From positions 1 to 64,000 of the forward strand of contig JAANBB010000174.1 in assembly GCA_014621425.1 (NCBI GenBank): a stretch of DNA of 64,000 bases, read 5' to 3'. Below the pieces are notes generated by a model. That model ran no database searches. It saw nothing but the letters and a program-made list of their open reading frames with translations, and was not told the origin of the DNA. The position numbers and the translations under genes were made by a program. The DNA comes from Cylindrodendrum hubeiense (taxonomy: Eukaryota > Ascomycota > Sordariomycetes > Hypocreales > Nectriaceae). How positions within the stretch are numbered: the first letter of the stretch is position 1; every line of letters starts with the position of its first letter. Shown piece by piece: positions 20,776-32,399 of this stretch.

Positions 20776-23628
20776 GGCGGCGATGACTTTGGTGTTTTCA
20801 ATTGAGTCTGAGTCTCCGACGGGTCAATTGCTTAAGTAGCCCCGACGATGTTTTGATGACAAGGCAAATGGTCAGCAAAGAGGGGTGTTGCCGCGTCACT
20901 GGGTTTTTATCGATAGTTTGGCGGATATGATGCGGGGCTTGATGAGCAGCGGGGTCCTTCGATGCATCTTGTCCGTCTTTGGACATCAGTGGATATATAA
21001 CATTTACCCCGTCGCGCTGGCGGGTCAAATGACCCGAGACCGGAAATTGAACGGGATAAGTTGATGTATGCGTTGTCAGCGAACTCGGAGCACCAGCACT
21101 CCAGCCTGCATCGATCGGAGTACAATGGGCCCACGGCCTTGGCGCGGTGACCTGTACCTTTGGGGCTGCCATGGGGAGATTTCAATATCTCAATCTAGTC
21201 ACTGCAGCGATATCTCCGGAAAATAAGCTAACTGATAATGTAGAAGATAAGCATAAGAGAGAAACTTCATTTCGCTCTACCTAATAGAGGATGTCAGTCC
21301 CTTGGATCACGTCCTATGGCTGACACCGAGAATAAAGCCAACCACAGCGTTCACATTCATAACGAGAGGGAGGCAACACAGCCTAAAAACCCAACCACTA
21401 CTAAATAGCTATTGATATTAAGCGCTCAGGCGACAAAATAGGCGCCCATCATATGTAGGCGTCTTTTACACTACTACTGCCGTTTCACCAGTCGTTAAGA
21501 TGAGGTGGAAAGGCCAAGACTAGCTAAAATACCATGGCACGCTTTAGTCCCGTAAATTGCTTGCCGGGGTGTAGCTACTTCGGACCAGAACACAGAGGCA
21601 CATTAGGTGAGAGTAGACATTGCGGAATCCCCCAGTTGAAAGCAGGCTGGACACACTCTGATAAGACGAACTGTCACATCGATGTTGGAATCTCGGTGGC
21701 AGCTTCAATTGACACCAGACACACTCCTATATCCAAAAAAGAACTGACCGCATGGAATTACTCTCTCACTCTCCAAAAGGGGGCGAACAGGTGCCGTCCT
21801 TTAAGTACAAGAGATACCAACGGTTCCAGAGCCGCTTTGAGACCGCGAAGATGGCGCTGTTGAACCCGCTACCCTATCTAAGTCGCGTCCGTCTAGAGTG
21901 TTTATTTGAACCAGGTGCAAGAGAAATTATCAGTTTTAGAGGCGCTTTAGGATGGCGCATCAGGCGAGCGTCATGAAAAATGGCAATGGCATACTGGTAG
22001 GTAGGTACGAGAGCTTGCTTGTGGACGTGCTGGAGTTAAAAGTCGATGGAGACCTTGCAAGTCAGACAGAGGAACACTCCTACACAATTTTCGAGCCTAT
22101 CTCACCCCGCTGCACCGCTAAAAAAGAAAATCTATGATGATGGTTATTAAAAATATGCTGGAAGCAGTCAAAGAGCTAAGAGAGCTAAGAACTAGCTATA
22201 ATTTCGCGGGTGTTCATGTCGACCTTTGCAAAGCAAATGGGAAGGTCGCAGGATTTGCGACTTGCAAACGCCCTAGTCGCCGAGGCTGTCAAGGCTCATC
22301 TAACAGCATCTACCGCCTAGTCGGCGTCTCGCTCATTTCTTCTCTTCTCACGAAGCTACACAGAGGGTGATCAGCGATTGCCCAGGCTCGAATTTGAACA
22401 GGGGGTTTCTGGTTTCAAAGCCGCTCTGGCTGCTTTCGAATGCCTTTCCATGTGCCCATCGGGTCCACTATTGTATTAGGATAATAACCAGCAATCACTG
22501 AACGGGCTGGGCAATTCTACGTCTCTTGAGTGGCATACGCTGACGTCCACGGCTGCTGTATCACTCTTTACGTTACTTGTTGTGTATTTTAAATACGAGA
22601 ATAAAGTCTAAAGCAAGGGCTGTGTTGCAAATTTGACATGTCAAGTACAACATTCGATTACCATATTGACATGGATCTCTCAATCACACACACCTCGGCA
22701 GATAGGGCCACTTTGACAGCGACAAATACATTATTTAAAGCCTCACGCATTCTGCTTCAGCCCTCTCTATACGGATCCATACCAGTAAGGCTCCAAAAAC
22801 CAGGCTCCAATTCTAAATGCAGGCTGTCGCGTTGGCGGAGTGGCGATGCCGGATGGTCGGTCGCAAACCCCGAGGCGCCGGGTAGCGCACTACGCTGCTC
22901 AGTAGCCTACCGCTGATCTAACGCCAGATCGGCTCACTCATGTCGTATTTGATACAATTGAAATGCCTCAAGCGATATGGCAGGTGCTCTTGATTTATGC
23001 GGGAATATCTTCTCATCGTAGCGATTGTCGTAGTGGTGCGAGTAGTGGGGAGGAATGGCCTACGACAACGAGAGCTCCCAGTGGCAGTGGCATCATGCGA
23101 CCCGGAGAGCATCTACCCCACAACCCACACTACCGTGTAATCCATCCATGGCAATGGGCCACGGGCACGTTCTCAATTACCAGCTTGATCAGTCAAGCTT
23201 TTGCTTTCAGGCTTCCAACGTTACATCAAACCGCTGCGAACCTGGCCACGTGCATCCGTCCCACGGCCTAGCTGTGCAATTCCCTCTCGAGGTCTAGTGC
23301 GCGAGCCCTGCCAAATAATTCCCACGCAGATCCTGCCTCTCATCTTGTGATTCCCGAGCACGTTCCCCCGCCTGGCCACTCAGAGGCCCCGCGTCGCACA
23401 CTTAAGCTACACCGTGCTACACCATCTGGAGTCGACGATAACAACATCCCACCAGAAGCCCCCGCCCTCGACACTGCATGATCTCCGCTCTTAGCATCGC
23501 CCGCGCAGCCATAAAACGCGGTTCATTTTTTCTCCTTCGATTTTAAACTTCGTACACGCATTCCACCAAATTCTCTTGACTCCCCGCGCAGGTTTCTCAC
23601 GCGAGCAGACGATTCCTCTCACGCAAAC
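20776..23628. other. 2.85-kb divergent promoter region, no recognisable gene
   Basis: Lies between the start codons of the MetE-like gene (minus) and the MFS transporter (plus). Scattered frames of 60-124 codons occur on both strands (for example 21534-21863, 22134-22370, 22638-22916), but none shows a domain, signal peptide or splice continuity. The segment just before 23629 is pyrimidine-rich, as in fungal core promoters. No repeats were found. Confidence 0.45.
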
Positions 23629-25401
23629 ATGTCCGACGCCAAGCTGAGCAAGGACACGGCCGAGATGGAGAGAGACGGCATGGCCGCCGGCGACTTGGGT
23701 CCTGAACAGATCTCCAGCGCCGAGGGCTCTGTTTTCTCCGGCCAGGACATCCTTGACCTGCAGGACATCGATCCGGCGCTCAACCTAAAGATGCACCTTG
23801 TCAACAATGTACGCCGCCTCAAGCCCCCAATGCCACCGATCTAACCCCCGATTCTAGGCTATTGATGAGATTGGATGGACCAATTACCATCTCAAGCTGC
23901 TGTTCCTGAACGGCTTTGGGTAAGGACCTCTGCTCTTTGGCCATTATTCCCGTCGTTGGACGCCCTCGCTAACATTGACGATACCTAAAGCTATGCCGTG
24001 GATTCCATGATCACCCTCTTCCAATCCATCATCGCCGGACAGGCCTTCATGGAATTTGGCCAGAAGGGATACGCAAATGGCCTCACTATCGCTACCTACG
24101 TTGGAATGCTGATCGGAGCCCTGTTCTGGGGCCTCAGCGCTGATATGATCGGCCGCAAGCATGCCTTTAACATCTCGCTCTTCATCTGCTCCGGCGCCTG
24201 CATTGTCGCCGGTGGTATGCCCAACTGGCCCTCGCTCGGTTTCTTCGTTGCACTACTAAGCTTCGGTGCCGGCGGTAACCTCATCATGGACACGGCCGTT
24301 TTCCTGGAATACCTCCCCAGCAACAAGCAGTGGCTTCTCACTCTTCTCGCCTGCTGGTGGGGAATCGGCCAGGCCATCACTGGATTCATCGCGTGGGGCT
24401 TCATGGTCCCTGAGAAGTGGAACTGCGTCGATGTTGAGACCTGCACCAAGGACAACAACTGGGGATGGCGATACGTCATGTTCACCGGCGGCACCATTGT
24501 CTTCGTCATGTCTGTGCTCCGAATCACAGTCGTGAGACTGCGCGAGACCCCCAAGTACCTATTGGGAGTTGGCAAGGAGGCCGAGTTGATCGAGACCCTC
24601 CAGTTCCTGTCCACCACGTACAACCGCCCTTGCTCTCTGACTCTGGAGAAGCTCGAGGCGTGCGGTACCATCAAGTCCGCCCACAGCAAGGACCGCTTCT
24701 CCCTCGCTGAGACCATGGTCCACATCCGAGGCCTTTTCAGCAACAAGCCCATGACCATTTCAACCCTACTGATCTTCCTGTCCTGGACGCTGATCGGTCT
24801 GGCTTATCCCCTGTTCTACGTTTTCCTGCCGTGAGTAATTCGGAATACCCTATGGATTTCGCGATACCCCTTGAACAGCTCTGAATTGAGATATTGACCT
24901 GGCTTTAGCACTTACCTGGCAAACAATGGCAGAGTCTTCGACCGCACAGTCTTCGAGACGTGGCGCAACTACACTCTGACTAACATCAGTGGTATCCCTG
25001 GACCTATCGTCGCCGGTTTTATGTGCAACACCAAGCTTGGCCGCAAGTATACTATGGTTATCGGTGCTCTCATCACCATGGCCTTCTTCTTCGCTTACAC
25101 AGCTGTCGAAACTGCCGTACAGGACACAGTCTTTACCTGCCTCATCGCCTTCTTCATCAACATTTACTACAGCACCCTCTACGCCTACACTCCCGAGGTT
25201 CTTCCCAGTGCCCACAGAGCCACCGGAAACGGCATCGCCGTGGCTTGCAACCGAGTCATGGGTATTATGTCCGCTGTCATTGCGACCGAGGCTGACACCA
25301 ATACCCCGGCCCCCTTGTACATTTGCGCGGCTCTTTTCATTGCCATGGCGGGCGTCTCGATTTTGTTCCCATTTGAGCCCTATGGCCGCCGAAGCTCCTA
25401 A
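23629..25401 (+). CDS. MFS transporter (12-TM, sugar-porter/SVOP-like), paralog 1
   Basis: Four exons, 23629-23808, 23858-23919, 23991-24830 and 24909-25401, with introns of 49, 71 and 78 nt, give 524 aa. ATG at 23629. A hydrophilic N-terminus of about 60 residues is followed by MFS helices. Seen are the A-like loop motif GLSADMIGRKHAF after TM2, GAGGNLIMDTAVFLEYLP in the TM4 region, RETPKYLL before the central loop, and NTKLGRKYTM in the second half. The closing stretch ATGNGIAVACNRVMGIM is typical of the SV2/SVOP-like branch of sugar porters. It probably moves small organic solutes or ions across the plasma membrane by proton coupling; the substrate is unknown. Paralogous to the gene at 45546-47231. 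Confidence 0.9.
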
Positions 25402-26543
25402 GTGGGACGGCGAGTTGGTTCGACGACAACATCAGGCCCAGGTGGCCCCATTGAATGCTTCAACAGCATACAGATGTTTTATGCTCGGAGAGAATACCAT
25501 GATACCCATACTATGATACCAAATAAGGATGAGAGTGATCGATTCTGAACGAGGGGAGGAGAATCGAATGAACCATTGAGACGTGTCTCTGCTTAAAATA
25601 ATTCTAATAAATACATAAATTTTCAACACTTAAATGTGTCTCACGGAGTCAGTGCATGGCTTGTTAAAAAGCTCAGAGGTAAAGAGAAAGATGATAAGTT
25701 CGACGGCGGCTCCGGCTGTGGGGCCGGGATGACATCCTCCACGGCGGCTGAAGATGGTGCTGTCGACGCCCTGCCCCCTCTCGCTTATACGCCTCTCGCT
25801 TCTGCTCCTCTGCCCCTTGAATTTGGCGACAACAGCGCATTTTTTTATTAGTAAGAAAAGAAGTCTATAGTGCCGCAAGTGGTGAGGAATTGACCTGCTG
25901 TGTATGCGATGAGTCAGTGACTTTGTATGTGCGAATAGCAATACTCTTATTAAAATACACATATCCCCTGTGATGGGTTTATGTAATGATCGATCCAGTA
26001 TTATGATTAGCATGTAAGTCTTCCCGCGGATGAGTCCTCTTAAACTGATCTAGGTGCTTGAGAATTTACCCATCAGATTGATTTTGGGTCATTAAATTTA
26101 TTCTCTGAGGTGGGTTGAACATAGGCTTAGCCAGAGCCGTAGCATATACAACCCGTCACATTTAATGAAGGGATTACTGTTCAGGAAGGTGTTCGCCCTG
26201 AGTCTGATGATTGTATTTTCTAGGATGCTTCCGACTCCCTCTTTTCTATAAGGGGCTTTTATCTCAATCTCACGACCTCTCTGCCTAAGGCAAGGATATC
26301 AATATATCAGGGAGTTGCACAAATGCAGTCTCAATCAAACACCACCTTATGCCAATATAGGGGTGTCGCGCCCTTTCAGGGTTCCCCGCCTGCGAAAAAA
26401 AAAAGTCAACACAACGCGCCACGGATAACTGTACTTTGTGGCATACTGCGCGAACCACAGCTCCGAGTTGCGCGTCGCTCTCTAATACGTGCTATTCTCT
26501 CTACTGCAAGACTTGTTACAACTCACGTTACTCAGTTTTCACA
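25402..26543. other. Intergenic region with a decayed exon copy
   Basis: Contains the relic at 25985-26155 and the promoter of the F-box gene. Frames on both strands at 25630-26013 have no recognised motif. A 9-base A run lies at about 26395. Confidence 0.45.
25985..26155 (-). pseudogene. Decayed copy of the last exon of the four-TM protein gene at 30 kb
   Basis: Minus-strand reading gives SENKF.D, then NSQAPRSV, then YWIDH-like pieces. These align in order with SENEFDD, NSQATRSIYW and the C-terminus of the protein at 29857-30675. Nucleotide similarity extends into the exon start (gttgtatatgctacgg against gttctatattccgtct). Several stops are present. Only the last exon is traceable, so this is a remnant of a local duplication about 4 kb from its source. 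Confidence 0.68.
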
Positions 26544-27617
26544 ATGTCACTTCTACGATTGCCTCCCGAGACCTTGAAACAAATCTTTGATCATATTGGC
26601 TCGTCTTTTTTCCGCGAGGATTTACGCCGCCTCACAGTCTGCAAGCAGTGGCTCGAATTCGCTCGTCCTGTGTGCTTCAAGTACACCGCACTTTCTCAAG
26701 AGACCCTGGGAATTTTAGTATCGCGCGAGGGTATGAAATTGCCATCTCCGCTCAAAGACAGCTTAGAAACCCTAGTCCTTGAACTTGAGGGATATCAAGC
26801 CTGGATCTCCATAATCTGGGCTCGGGAATATGCGAAGAAGTCAAATGTTTCGAAGACTATTGCCCTAAATGAGGCCGTTAGAAGCTATTCGGTCAACAGC
26901 TGGATAAAAGTCTTAGATAACGACCTCGCCCAGCTTGCCATTATGGCCCAAGAATTCCGCAGGTTGCGTATCTTACGCATACGAGCCTGGAACGCTCCAT
27001 CTCGCTTTATCCTTGACATGCCTGAGGATTGTCTCTCACTGCCCACGATGCAAGCCTTGCTCTCACTAGAGAACCTGAATGTTCTAGTGTTAGACCTATC
27101 TGTCAACTTTCTGATTTCATCAGGAGAGCAAGGAGACAACAGTCACATTTGTCCAGCCATCGGCACCCTTCTTCATACTCTCAGAACCCTTCATCTACGC
27201 ATGCGCAGCATCTGCCCCGATGTTTTAAAACCCCGTTATCCTAATGATCGTCTATGCTTGAGCGTGGCAGTCATCAACCTGAATCTGACTATGCACCAAC
27301 CGGGGATAGCGTCGGCGGCACACTCTATACGATGTGGACCCCTGAGCGGAGAAATACTTCAACTGAAAGAGGACATAAGGGAACAGGCAGAAGCTCTCGT
27401 ATCACGAATGGCGTCCCCTAAACTCATCAGGATCCTGTCTCATGCACCTCGATCATTTGAAACAGAGTCGTTGGACGTCTTGACTGGCAAAACCATGATA
27501 CTGGACGACGATATGGAGTGGGATGAAGACGGCAAGACCGTGAAGGAGGAGGACTCGGAGCCGGAATCTGACATCCTAGACGATGATGAATTTGCTGCAT
27601 ACTTAGATGAAGAATAA
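26544..27617 (+). CDS. F-box protein
   Basis: Single exon, 357 aa, starting at the ATG at 26544 (MSLLRLPPETLKQIF). The frame stays open upstream to 26436, but that start is not favoured because the F-box consensus begins here. Residues 1-45 match an F-box (LRLPPETLKQIFDHI...DLRRLTVCKQWLEFARP), which binds Skp1 in an SCF ubiquitin ligase. The middle region has several leucine-rich stretches (LRILRIRAW, LNVLVLDLSVNFL, LRTLHLRM) that may be degenerate LRRs. The last 40 residues are strongly acidic (DDDMEWDED, DILDDDE). The target protein is unknown. Such F-box/LRR-like proteins are highly variable in filamentous fungi. Confidence 0.8.
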   Translation: MSLLRLPPETLKQIFDHIGSSFFREDLRRLTVCKQWLEFARPVCFKYTALSQETLGILVSREGMKLPSPLKDSLETLVLELEGYQAWISIIWAREYAKKSNVSKTIALNEAVRSYSVNSWIKVLDNDLAQLAIMAQEFRRLRILRIRAWNAPSRFILDMPEDCLSLPTMQALLSLENLNVLVLDLSVNFLISSGEQGDNSHICPAIGTLLHTLRTLHLRMRSICPDVLKPRYPNDRLCLSVAVINLNLTMHQPGIASAAHSIRCGPLSGEILQLKEDIREQAEALVSRMASPKLIRILSHAPRSFETESLDVLTGKTMILDDDMEWDEDGKTVKEEDSEPESDILDDDEFAAYLDEE

Positions 27618-28089
27618 TGTTATGATAGTATCCAAAGTCCGAAGTCTGACACACCATGGAGTAGACGAGACCTTATCTTCTAGACCTGGGCATGTATCAA
27701 TTCTCAACTACAGCAAAATCTCTCTAGGATGTAACAGGCAAGGTATTATAAAAATTGGGCCTGGAGTAATCATCAAAGCTTCGGTTTGGATGTGGATGGA
27801 TGTAACGAGGTCGTCGGAGAACCTTGGGAGCACTAATCCAATAGCTTGGCTTAATCAACCCCTTGATCATCTGCATACTGTAACTTCATGATGTACCTGC
27901 TATTGGCCAGTCGGTTAGCGGATTCTTATATAATCACGTGTCATTATTCCCTCATTACGTGGTCAAAGGCCTGTCGGCCGTCGCTATCACCTCCTTCAGT
28001 ATCACATTTTCCGACTCTCTTCACTTTCTCTCAACCCCACAAATCCGCCAGCTCTCTGCCGAACTGTCGCCTCCAGCTGAGTGCTGAAG
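27618..28089. promoter_or_regulatory. Spacer upstream of the APH-type gene
   Basis: About 470 bp. The last 100 bp before the ATG at 28090 are pyrimidine-rich (ctttctctc-type tracts), typical of fungal core promoters. Nothing else is recognised. Confidence 0.45.
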
Positions 28090-29340
28090 ATGGCCGGCAA
28101 CATAGAAAAACCAAGCGGCCACTGGACAGGGTTTGCCGACCTGAGTTTAGAGTCGGATAAATACAAGCGAATCCAACACGTCCTCTCCTCCGCAAGCTTC
28201 GAGTATCTGAAGACACGGGGAATAGAGTCGCGGAGAAGGCATCAACCGAACTTGCCTCTCCATATTGAATGTAGCGTCAATCTGACACAATTTACGTCCG
28301 GTTTTAATAATCTGGTCGTGGAAATTGCATTCTCAGACAATGTGTACTGGATCGCTCGGGTCCCGCATCAAGCCCTCGGTGACGGCGACAAAACGTCGAT
28401 GCTCAGCGAGATTGCTACAATGAAAATCATCCACAAACATACTACAGTCCCGATTCCCGAGGTTTTCGACTTCGAGACGTCCGCAAACCAACCCTTTGGC
28501 TACCCGTACGTTTTTATGGAGTACCTCGGTGGCCGCACCCTCTCGAATGGGCTGGCGACAATTATACCTCACCAACACCATGCCAAAGTGGCCAAGCAGC
28601 TTGCAAATATCTTTACTCAACTACAGAATCTGACGTTCAGCCGCATTGGGCGCCTTTGGTGCGGAGAAAATGCTGATCAGCCCGTCGAGATCATACCTAT
28701 GGGCTGGCACTCTTCGCCTGGCCCCCTGGAAACTTCGTTCGAATATTTCTACAACCAGAGACAGGACGAAAACAGGGAAACAATGGCCATGCATCCAGAT
28801 GATCCAGACTCGCTGACGGCATGTTGGGTGCTGAAAACGGCTCTGACCCAAATCATCATTGAGGATAGAGTCCGAGGCCCCTTTCCCCTGTGTCATCTTG
28901 ACCTGCATTACGGCAATATGCTTTTTGACAACGAATACAATCTGACTGGAGTTATTGATTGGAGCAGTGCCCAGGCTGCCCCTCTCGAGCAGTTGTCGGT
29001 CTGCCCAGAATTTCTCACCTTCCCAGGATTATCAGATGAGGAGAATCGACCCATGATCGAGCTAAAGGATCTTGTTGTCAATTCCATTAGGGAAATAGAG
29101 AAAGATCAAGAAAAGAGGCCGCCCCTGGATAATCCGGAGATGGACATGACGATCAATCCGAATCTTACGCCACTTTCAACCTACATGGCTTCTAAGAGTG
29201 CAGAGATCACCCTTCGTCAGTACATGGCTTCACCAAGAATGAGTGTTTTTGCTGGCCGGATGGTCGCAAAGCTTATCTACGGAAAGAGTGTTACTTGGGA
29301 ACAACTGAAGGAGGTATACGGCACCATGCCGCTTTTCTAG
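28090..29340 (+). CDS. Aminoglycoside phosphotransferase-fold (APH/CHK-like) kinase family protein
   Basis: Single exon, 416 aa from the ATG at 28090. The N-lobe has FTSGFNNLVVEIAF and WIARVP, with a possible beta3 lysine equivalent replaced by Arg. A hinge-like FMEYLGG follows at about 142-148. The catalytic loop HLDLHYGNMLFD (269-280) supplies the Asp and Asn, and VIDWSSA (288-294) is the metal-binding DFG equivalent. These features place it in the large fungal APH family (PF01636). Members are annotated as phosphotransferases, but most have no known substrate. The Brenner-type HxDxxxxN motif is intact, so activity is plausible. It probably acts in the cytosol. Confidence 0.85.
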   Translation: MAGNIEKPSGHWTGFADLSLESDKYKRIQHVLSSASFEYLKTRGIESRRRHQPNLPLHIECSVNLTQFTSGFNNLVVEIAFSDNVYWIARVPHQALGDGDKTSMLSEIATMKIIHKHTTVPIPEVFDFETSANQPFGYPYVFMEYLGGRTLSNGLATIIPHQHHAKVAKQLANIFTQLQNLTFSRIGRLWCGENADQPVEIIPMGWHSSPGPLETSFEYFYNQRQDENRETMAMHPDDPDSLTACWVLKTALTQIIIEDRVRGPFPLCHLDLHYGNMLFDNEYNLTGVIDWSSAQAAPLEQLSVCPEFLTFPGLSDEENRPMIELKDLVVNSIREIEKDQEKRPPLDNPEMDMTINPNLTPLSTYMASKSAEITLRQYMASPRMSVFAGRMVAKLIYGKSVTWEQLKEVYGTMPLF

Positions 29341-29856
29341 AGGACTTTCGATATCCGTGACCCTATCAAAGAGATCAACTGCAAAGGGTCTTATCAAATA
29401 TTAATCGTGGCACATATCTTCTTCAAGACTATGTGATATGCATCGTTCTGGCCCGTAGCTTATTCGTGACCTCGTGCTTAAACACCCAATACCCGACCCC
29501 AACACGGACATCTATAACTTCCCCGTCCTGCGTCTACATTCTGGGCTGAGAGCGATGTCGTATGTGGTAAATACCCTGAATCCCGCTAAGTGCTCCTAAT
29601 TCTAGTGCTTATAACTTAAGTCAGTCAAATATCTATAGTTACAGGAGATGTAAAATGCTCATGATGGTTGCGTGTTCTTGTCATAGTGGGGAAAAAGGCT
29701 GTCCGGCTTTGACCAAGTTTCAATACACAAGGTTCAACCTGTGATCACACGATCTCTTAAGTCAACGTATAGAAACACTTGAGTTGCACAATTAATTTCA
29801 CTCCTTAGCTATTAATATAGCCTGATAACCTCAATCAGATCAACCGCTCATTATTT
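29341..29856. other. Convergent spacer (APH-type gene / four-TM gene)
   Basis: About 515 bp between convergent stop codons. A/T-rich 3'-UTR-type sequence; no gene or repeat seen. Confidence 0.5.
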
Positions 29857-30675
29857 TCATGATCGATCCCCAGTCGCGAGAGGCACATAAGGCCCCCTCG
29901 TTGATGATCCCCAGTATATTGATCTAGTAGCTTGAGAATTTCCACCTTGGGTTGTTGATTCTAGGTCGTCAAATTCATTCTCTGAACGGCGAAGCTTTAG
30001 TATCAGAGGCATATTAACGCCCAGCGAGACGGAATATAGAACGCTGTGAGTGTCAGCTACACGTCTCTGTAAGGCCGCGCCACTCAGTCTTACCAGTAAA
30101 GTATAGCTGCAATCCAACTTCCGTTCAGAGCATTGCACCTTTTCGTATCTCTGTAAGTGCCAGAACAATCTGACAGTGTTTCATGCCCTAGAATGGGGAC
30201 ATATCGTGACTGGAATGCTGCCAGAATAATCCACACTACCAGAAGCATAACACGATTGGGAAACCAGCAGAGAGAGAGGCACTTTCTCGTAAACCTGACA
30301 TTGGGTTTCGAATAGAAAGTCTTTAGTTCCTTGATTTGGATATATTGGGATATGAGGAAAAACAAATCAAAGGCAACGAGGCCCACGATGGTCTAGAGGG
30401 GTATAATAAGCACGCGTTGTTGACTGGAAAATCACTATCAGACCTACCATTGCAAGCTCCGTCCATTGAATAGCACGGGCTGTGAGCGGAAGCTTGAGCT
30501 GTGTGTTCTGCTTGCCTGATACCGCAAATGCCGTGAGGAAAAAGGTGACGATGCCGAGAAGACAGATTAGAGTAGCAACAGCGAGGGTTGCATAGGCCAG
30601 CCATCGTACACTGACGGGAACTTTGAGGGTGGGAATATGCTTGCGCTGGTAACGTCGTCCGGATTGGGAAACCAT
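29857..30675 (-). CDS. Four-transmembrane protein of unknown function (MARVEL-like topology)
   Basis: Three minus-strand exons, 30675-30448, 30392-30094 and 30043-29857, with introns of 55 and 50 nt (donors GTAGGT and GTAAGA), give 237 aa. ATG at 30675 (MVSQSGRRYQRKH). The four hydrophobic segments are WLAYATLAVATLICLLGIV, VGLVAFDLFFLISQYI (joined across intron 1), NRVMLLVVWIILAAF and AAILYCVLYSVSLGV (joined across intron 2). The cytoplasmic C-terminal tail is hydrophilic (LRRSENEFDDLES). A Cys-containing loop lies between TM3 and TM4. The topology resembles fungal MARVEL-domain or SUR7-like proteins, but I do not recognise a defining motif. A decayed copy of the last exon lies at 25985-26155. 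Confidence 0.72.
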
Positions 30676-31575
30676 TACGGCTACTGACAGTGTTGAGCTA
30701 CAAGAGCAAAATAGACAATCGGGTGGGCGCATGAAATAAATACCACGCAACGGCGATCGGAGGCCCCAAGAAGGCAACGAGAGGAGGCTTTTCAGCTCGC
30801 TTGCAAACTAGGCCGAAAATAGCGCATGGTCCGAGTGAGCGGGCAACGTGATTAGTCCCTTGCAATTTTAAGCTGTTTGGGATGTGGGGAGCAGGGCGTA
30901 AGACAAGGGGTCTATTAGCCCGACTTGGCGAAATGGCCCAGCTCAGCCTTTGTGAGGCAGATTGAAGGTGGCTTGCACAACAGTAGAATACCTTGGGGTC
31001 TTATTTTTCATTGCTAACATCATAGCCAGCTGTGCTAGCCACAGTCCATCTTTTCCCTGGTCTCCTTTTCATATGTTGTACCAAATTTCTTGATTAAGCT
31101 TGTGGATAACGGTCTCAGGGCTTTGCTGCGTAGCGGTTGAGGATGATGCATTCAGAGATCGGGAATCATAAACGAAGCATGGATCGATCACTATACCTCT
31201 CTACTACCGAGAAAAAACATATAAAATATGGAAATAACTGATGAGCGACGCAAGCAAACATTCAGTTTGTAATATGAATCAGTTGCATTCTCAAGAATTT
31301 GTGTCCATATCTGCGTAGCCTAGATCATGGCTTGCACTGAGATCGTTCTTTCGGCACGGTCGCTGACTGGTTTCGACCATGAAATCACCAACAGGCGAAG
31401 GTCACCAAAGGAGACGTTTAAATCATCATCACTGTTATTTTAAACCCAATTTATGCATATTCGGATAGAAACTATCGCATTTAATTAATTATTCGTCAAA
31501 TTACCATTTGAAGCGCAGTTCTGTATTGACTGCGAGCTTCTCCTTGCCGACTACCAATCGAAAGAGAAGATCGCC
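30676..31575. other. Spacer upstream of the four-TM gene
   Basis: About 900 bp holding the promoter of the minus-strand four-TM gene and the 3' flank of the dehalogenase-like gene. No gene or repeat recognised. Confidence 0.5.
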
Positions 31576-32399
31576 TCATGATGAAGACGCCTTGATAATC
31601 TTATCAGCCATCTCAGACAGCGTATCTGACATAACATCCATCTCTCCAAAGAGATCAATGCAAGCCTCCTTCTCCAGTACTGAACAATACGCCGACTTAA
31701 ATCTAAGACTCATGTTTTAGCCTTCGCTCAATGTTCCATATTATATTCCCAAGAATATGAGAAGACGGGATTAAAAAGACGAGAGGGGGAGACTTACCCA
31801 ACTTGCTTTGCAGATGACACATCCCACATATGTGCCGCTGCAAACCAAAGTTCGCTTCCTCCACTCAACGCCTCATAGGTTGAGGCGTATGCCTTGAGGT
31901 CTGGCTTTCCAACACCAAAAGAGTCGCACGACATGAGATGCTCGGTGGGCATTTCCACGCCAGCCTTTTCGAAATAGCCAAGCACTCTACCATAATCTCC
32001 AGCAGTCAGGCCGCGGACAGTGAATCCGGCGGCTCGCAGCTTGTCGAAGCACTCCTTAAGATCAGGGCGGACTTCCAGGTCCATGTAGCCTTCTGTAATC
32101 TTCTTGACGTCCTCTTCAGTGGCGAATTCGCGAGGTTCCTCAATGCCCGACATCCACAGCATGCGCCAGAAGAGGGAGGCGAAGATGACGTCGAATGCAA
32201 TATAGCGGTTTGTGATGCTGAGATAGGTGTACTCCCGCTCTGCAGCCTCCACCCACATATAGATAAACATGCTCGGCTTAACTCCTTCGGCACGCATCTT
32301 ATCCCCAAGCTGCTTATCGAGTGTTTCAATCAGCTTATCGTAGGAGACGCATGTTCCGACCACGTCGAATACAACATTCTTTGAGACAGGAGCTGCCAT
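31576..32399 (-). CDS. Haloacid dehalogenase-like hydrolase, type II (L-2-haloacid dehalogenase family)
   Basis: Two minus-strand exons, 32399-31798 and 31702-31576, around a 95-nt intron (donor GTAAGT), give 242 aa. The in-phase join AAHMWDVSSAKQV-GFKSAYC restores the family sequence. The start ATG at 32399 gives MAAPVSKNVVFDVVGT. HAD motifs: nucleophile Asp12 in VFDVVGT; Thr132 in GLTAGD (motif II); Lys165 in FGVGKPDLKAY (motif III); acidic Asp193 in HMWDVSSAK (motif IV). The helical cap after the nucleophile is that of class I/type II dehalogenases. The enzyme would displace halide or phosphate through an aspartyl ester; the fungal substrate is not established. It is first of three minus-strand enzyme genes (31.6-36.5 kb). 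Confidence 0.87.

Noticed and set aside
20272..20801. Plus-strand frames of 165 and 109 codons
   Set aside because: Antisense to exon 1 of the MetE-like gene, which has conserved family residues.
21534..22916. Series of small plus-strand frames upstream of the MFS gene
   Set aside because: No domain, inconsistent frames and no convincing splice signals joining them.
24096..24758. 220-codon minus-strand open frame
   Set aside because: Lies inside exon 3 of the MFS transporter, whose motifs and splice joins are clear.
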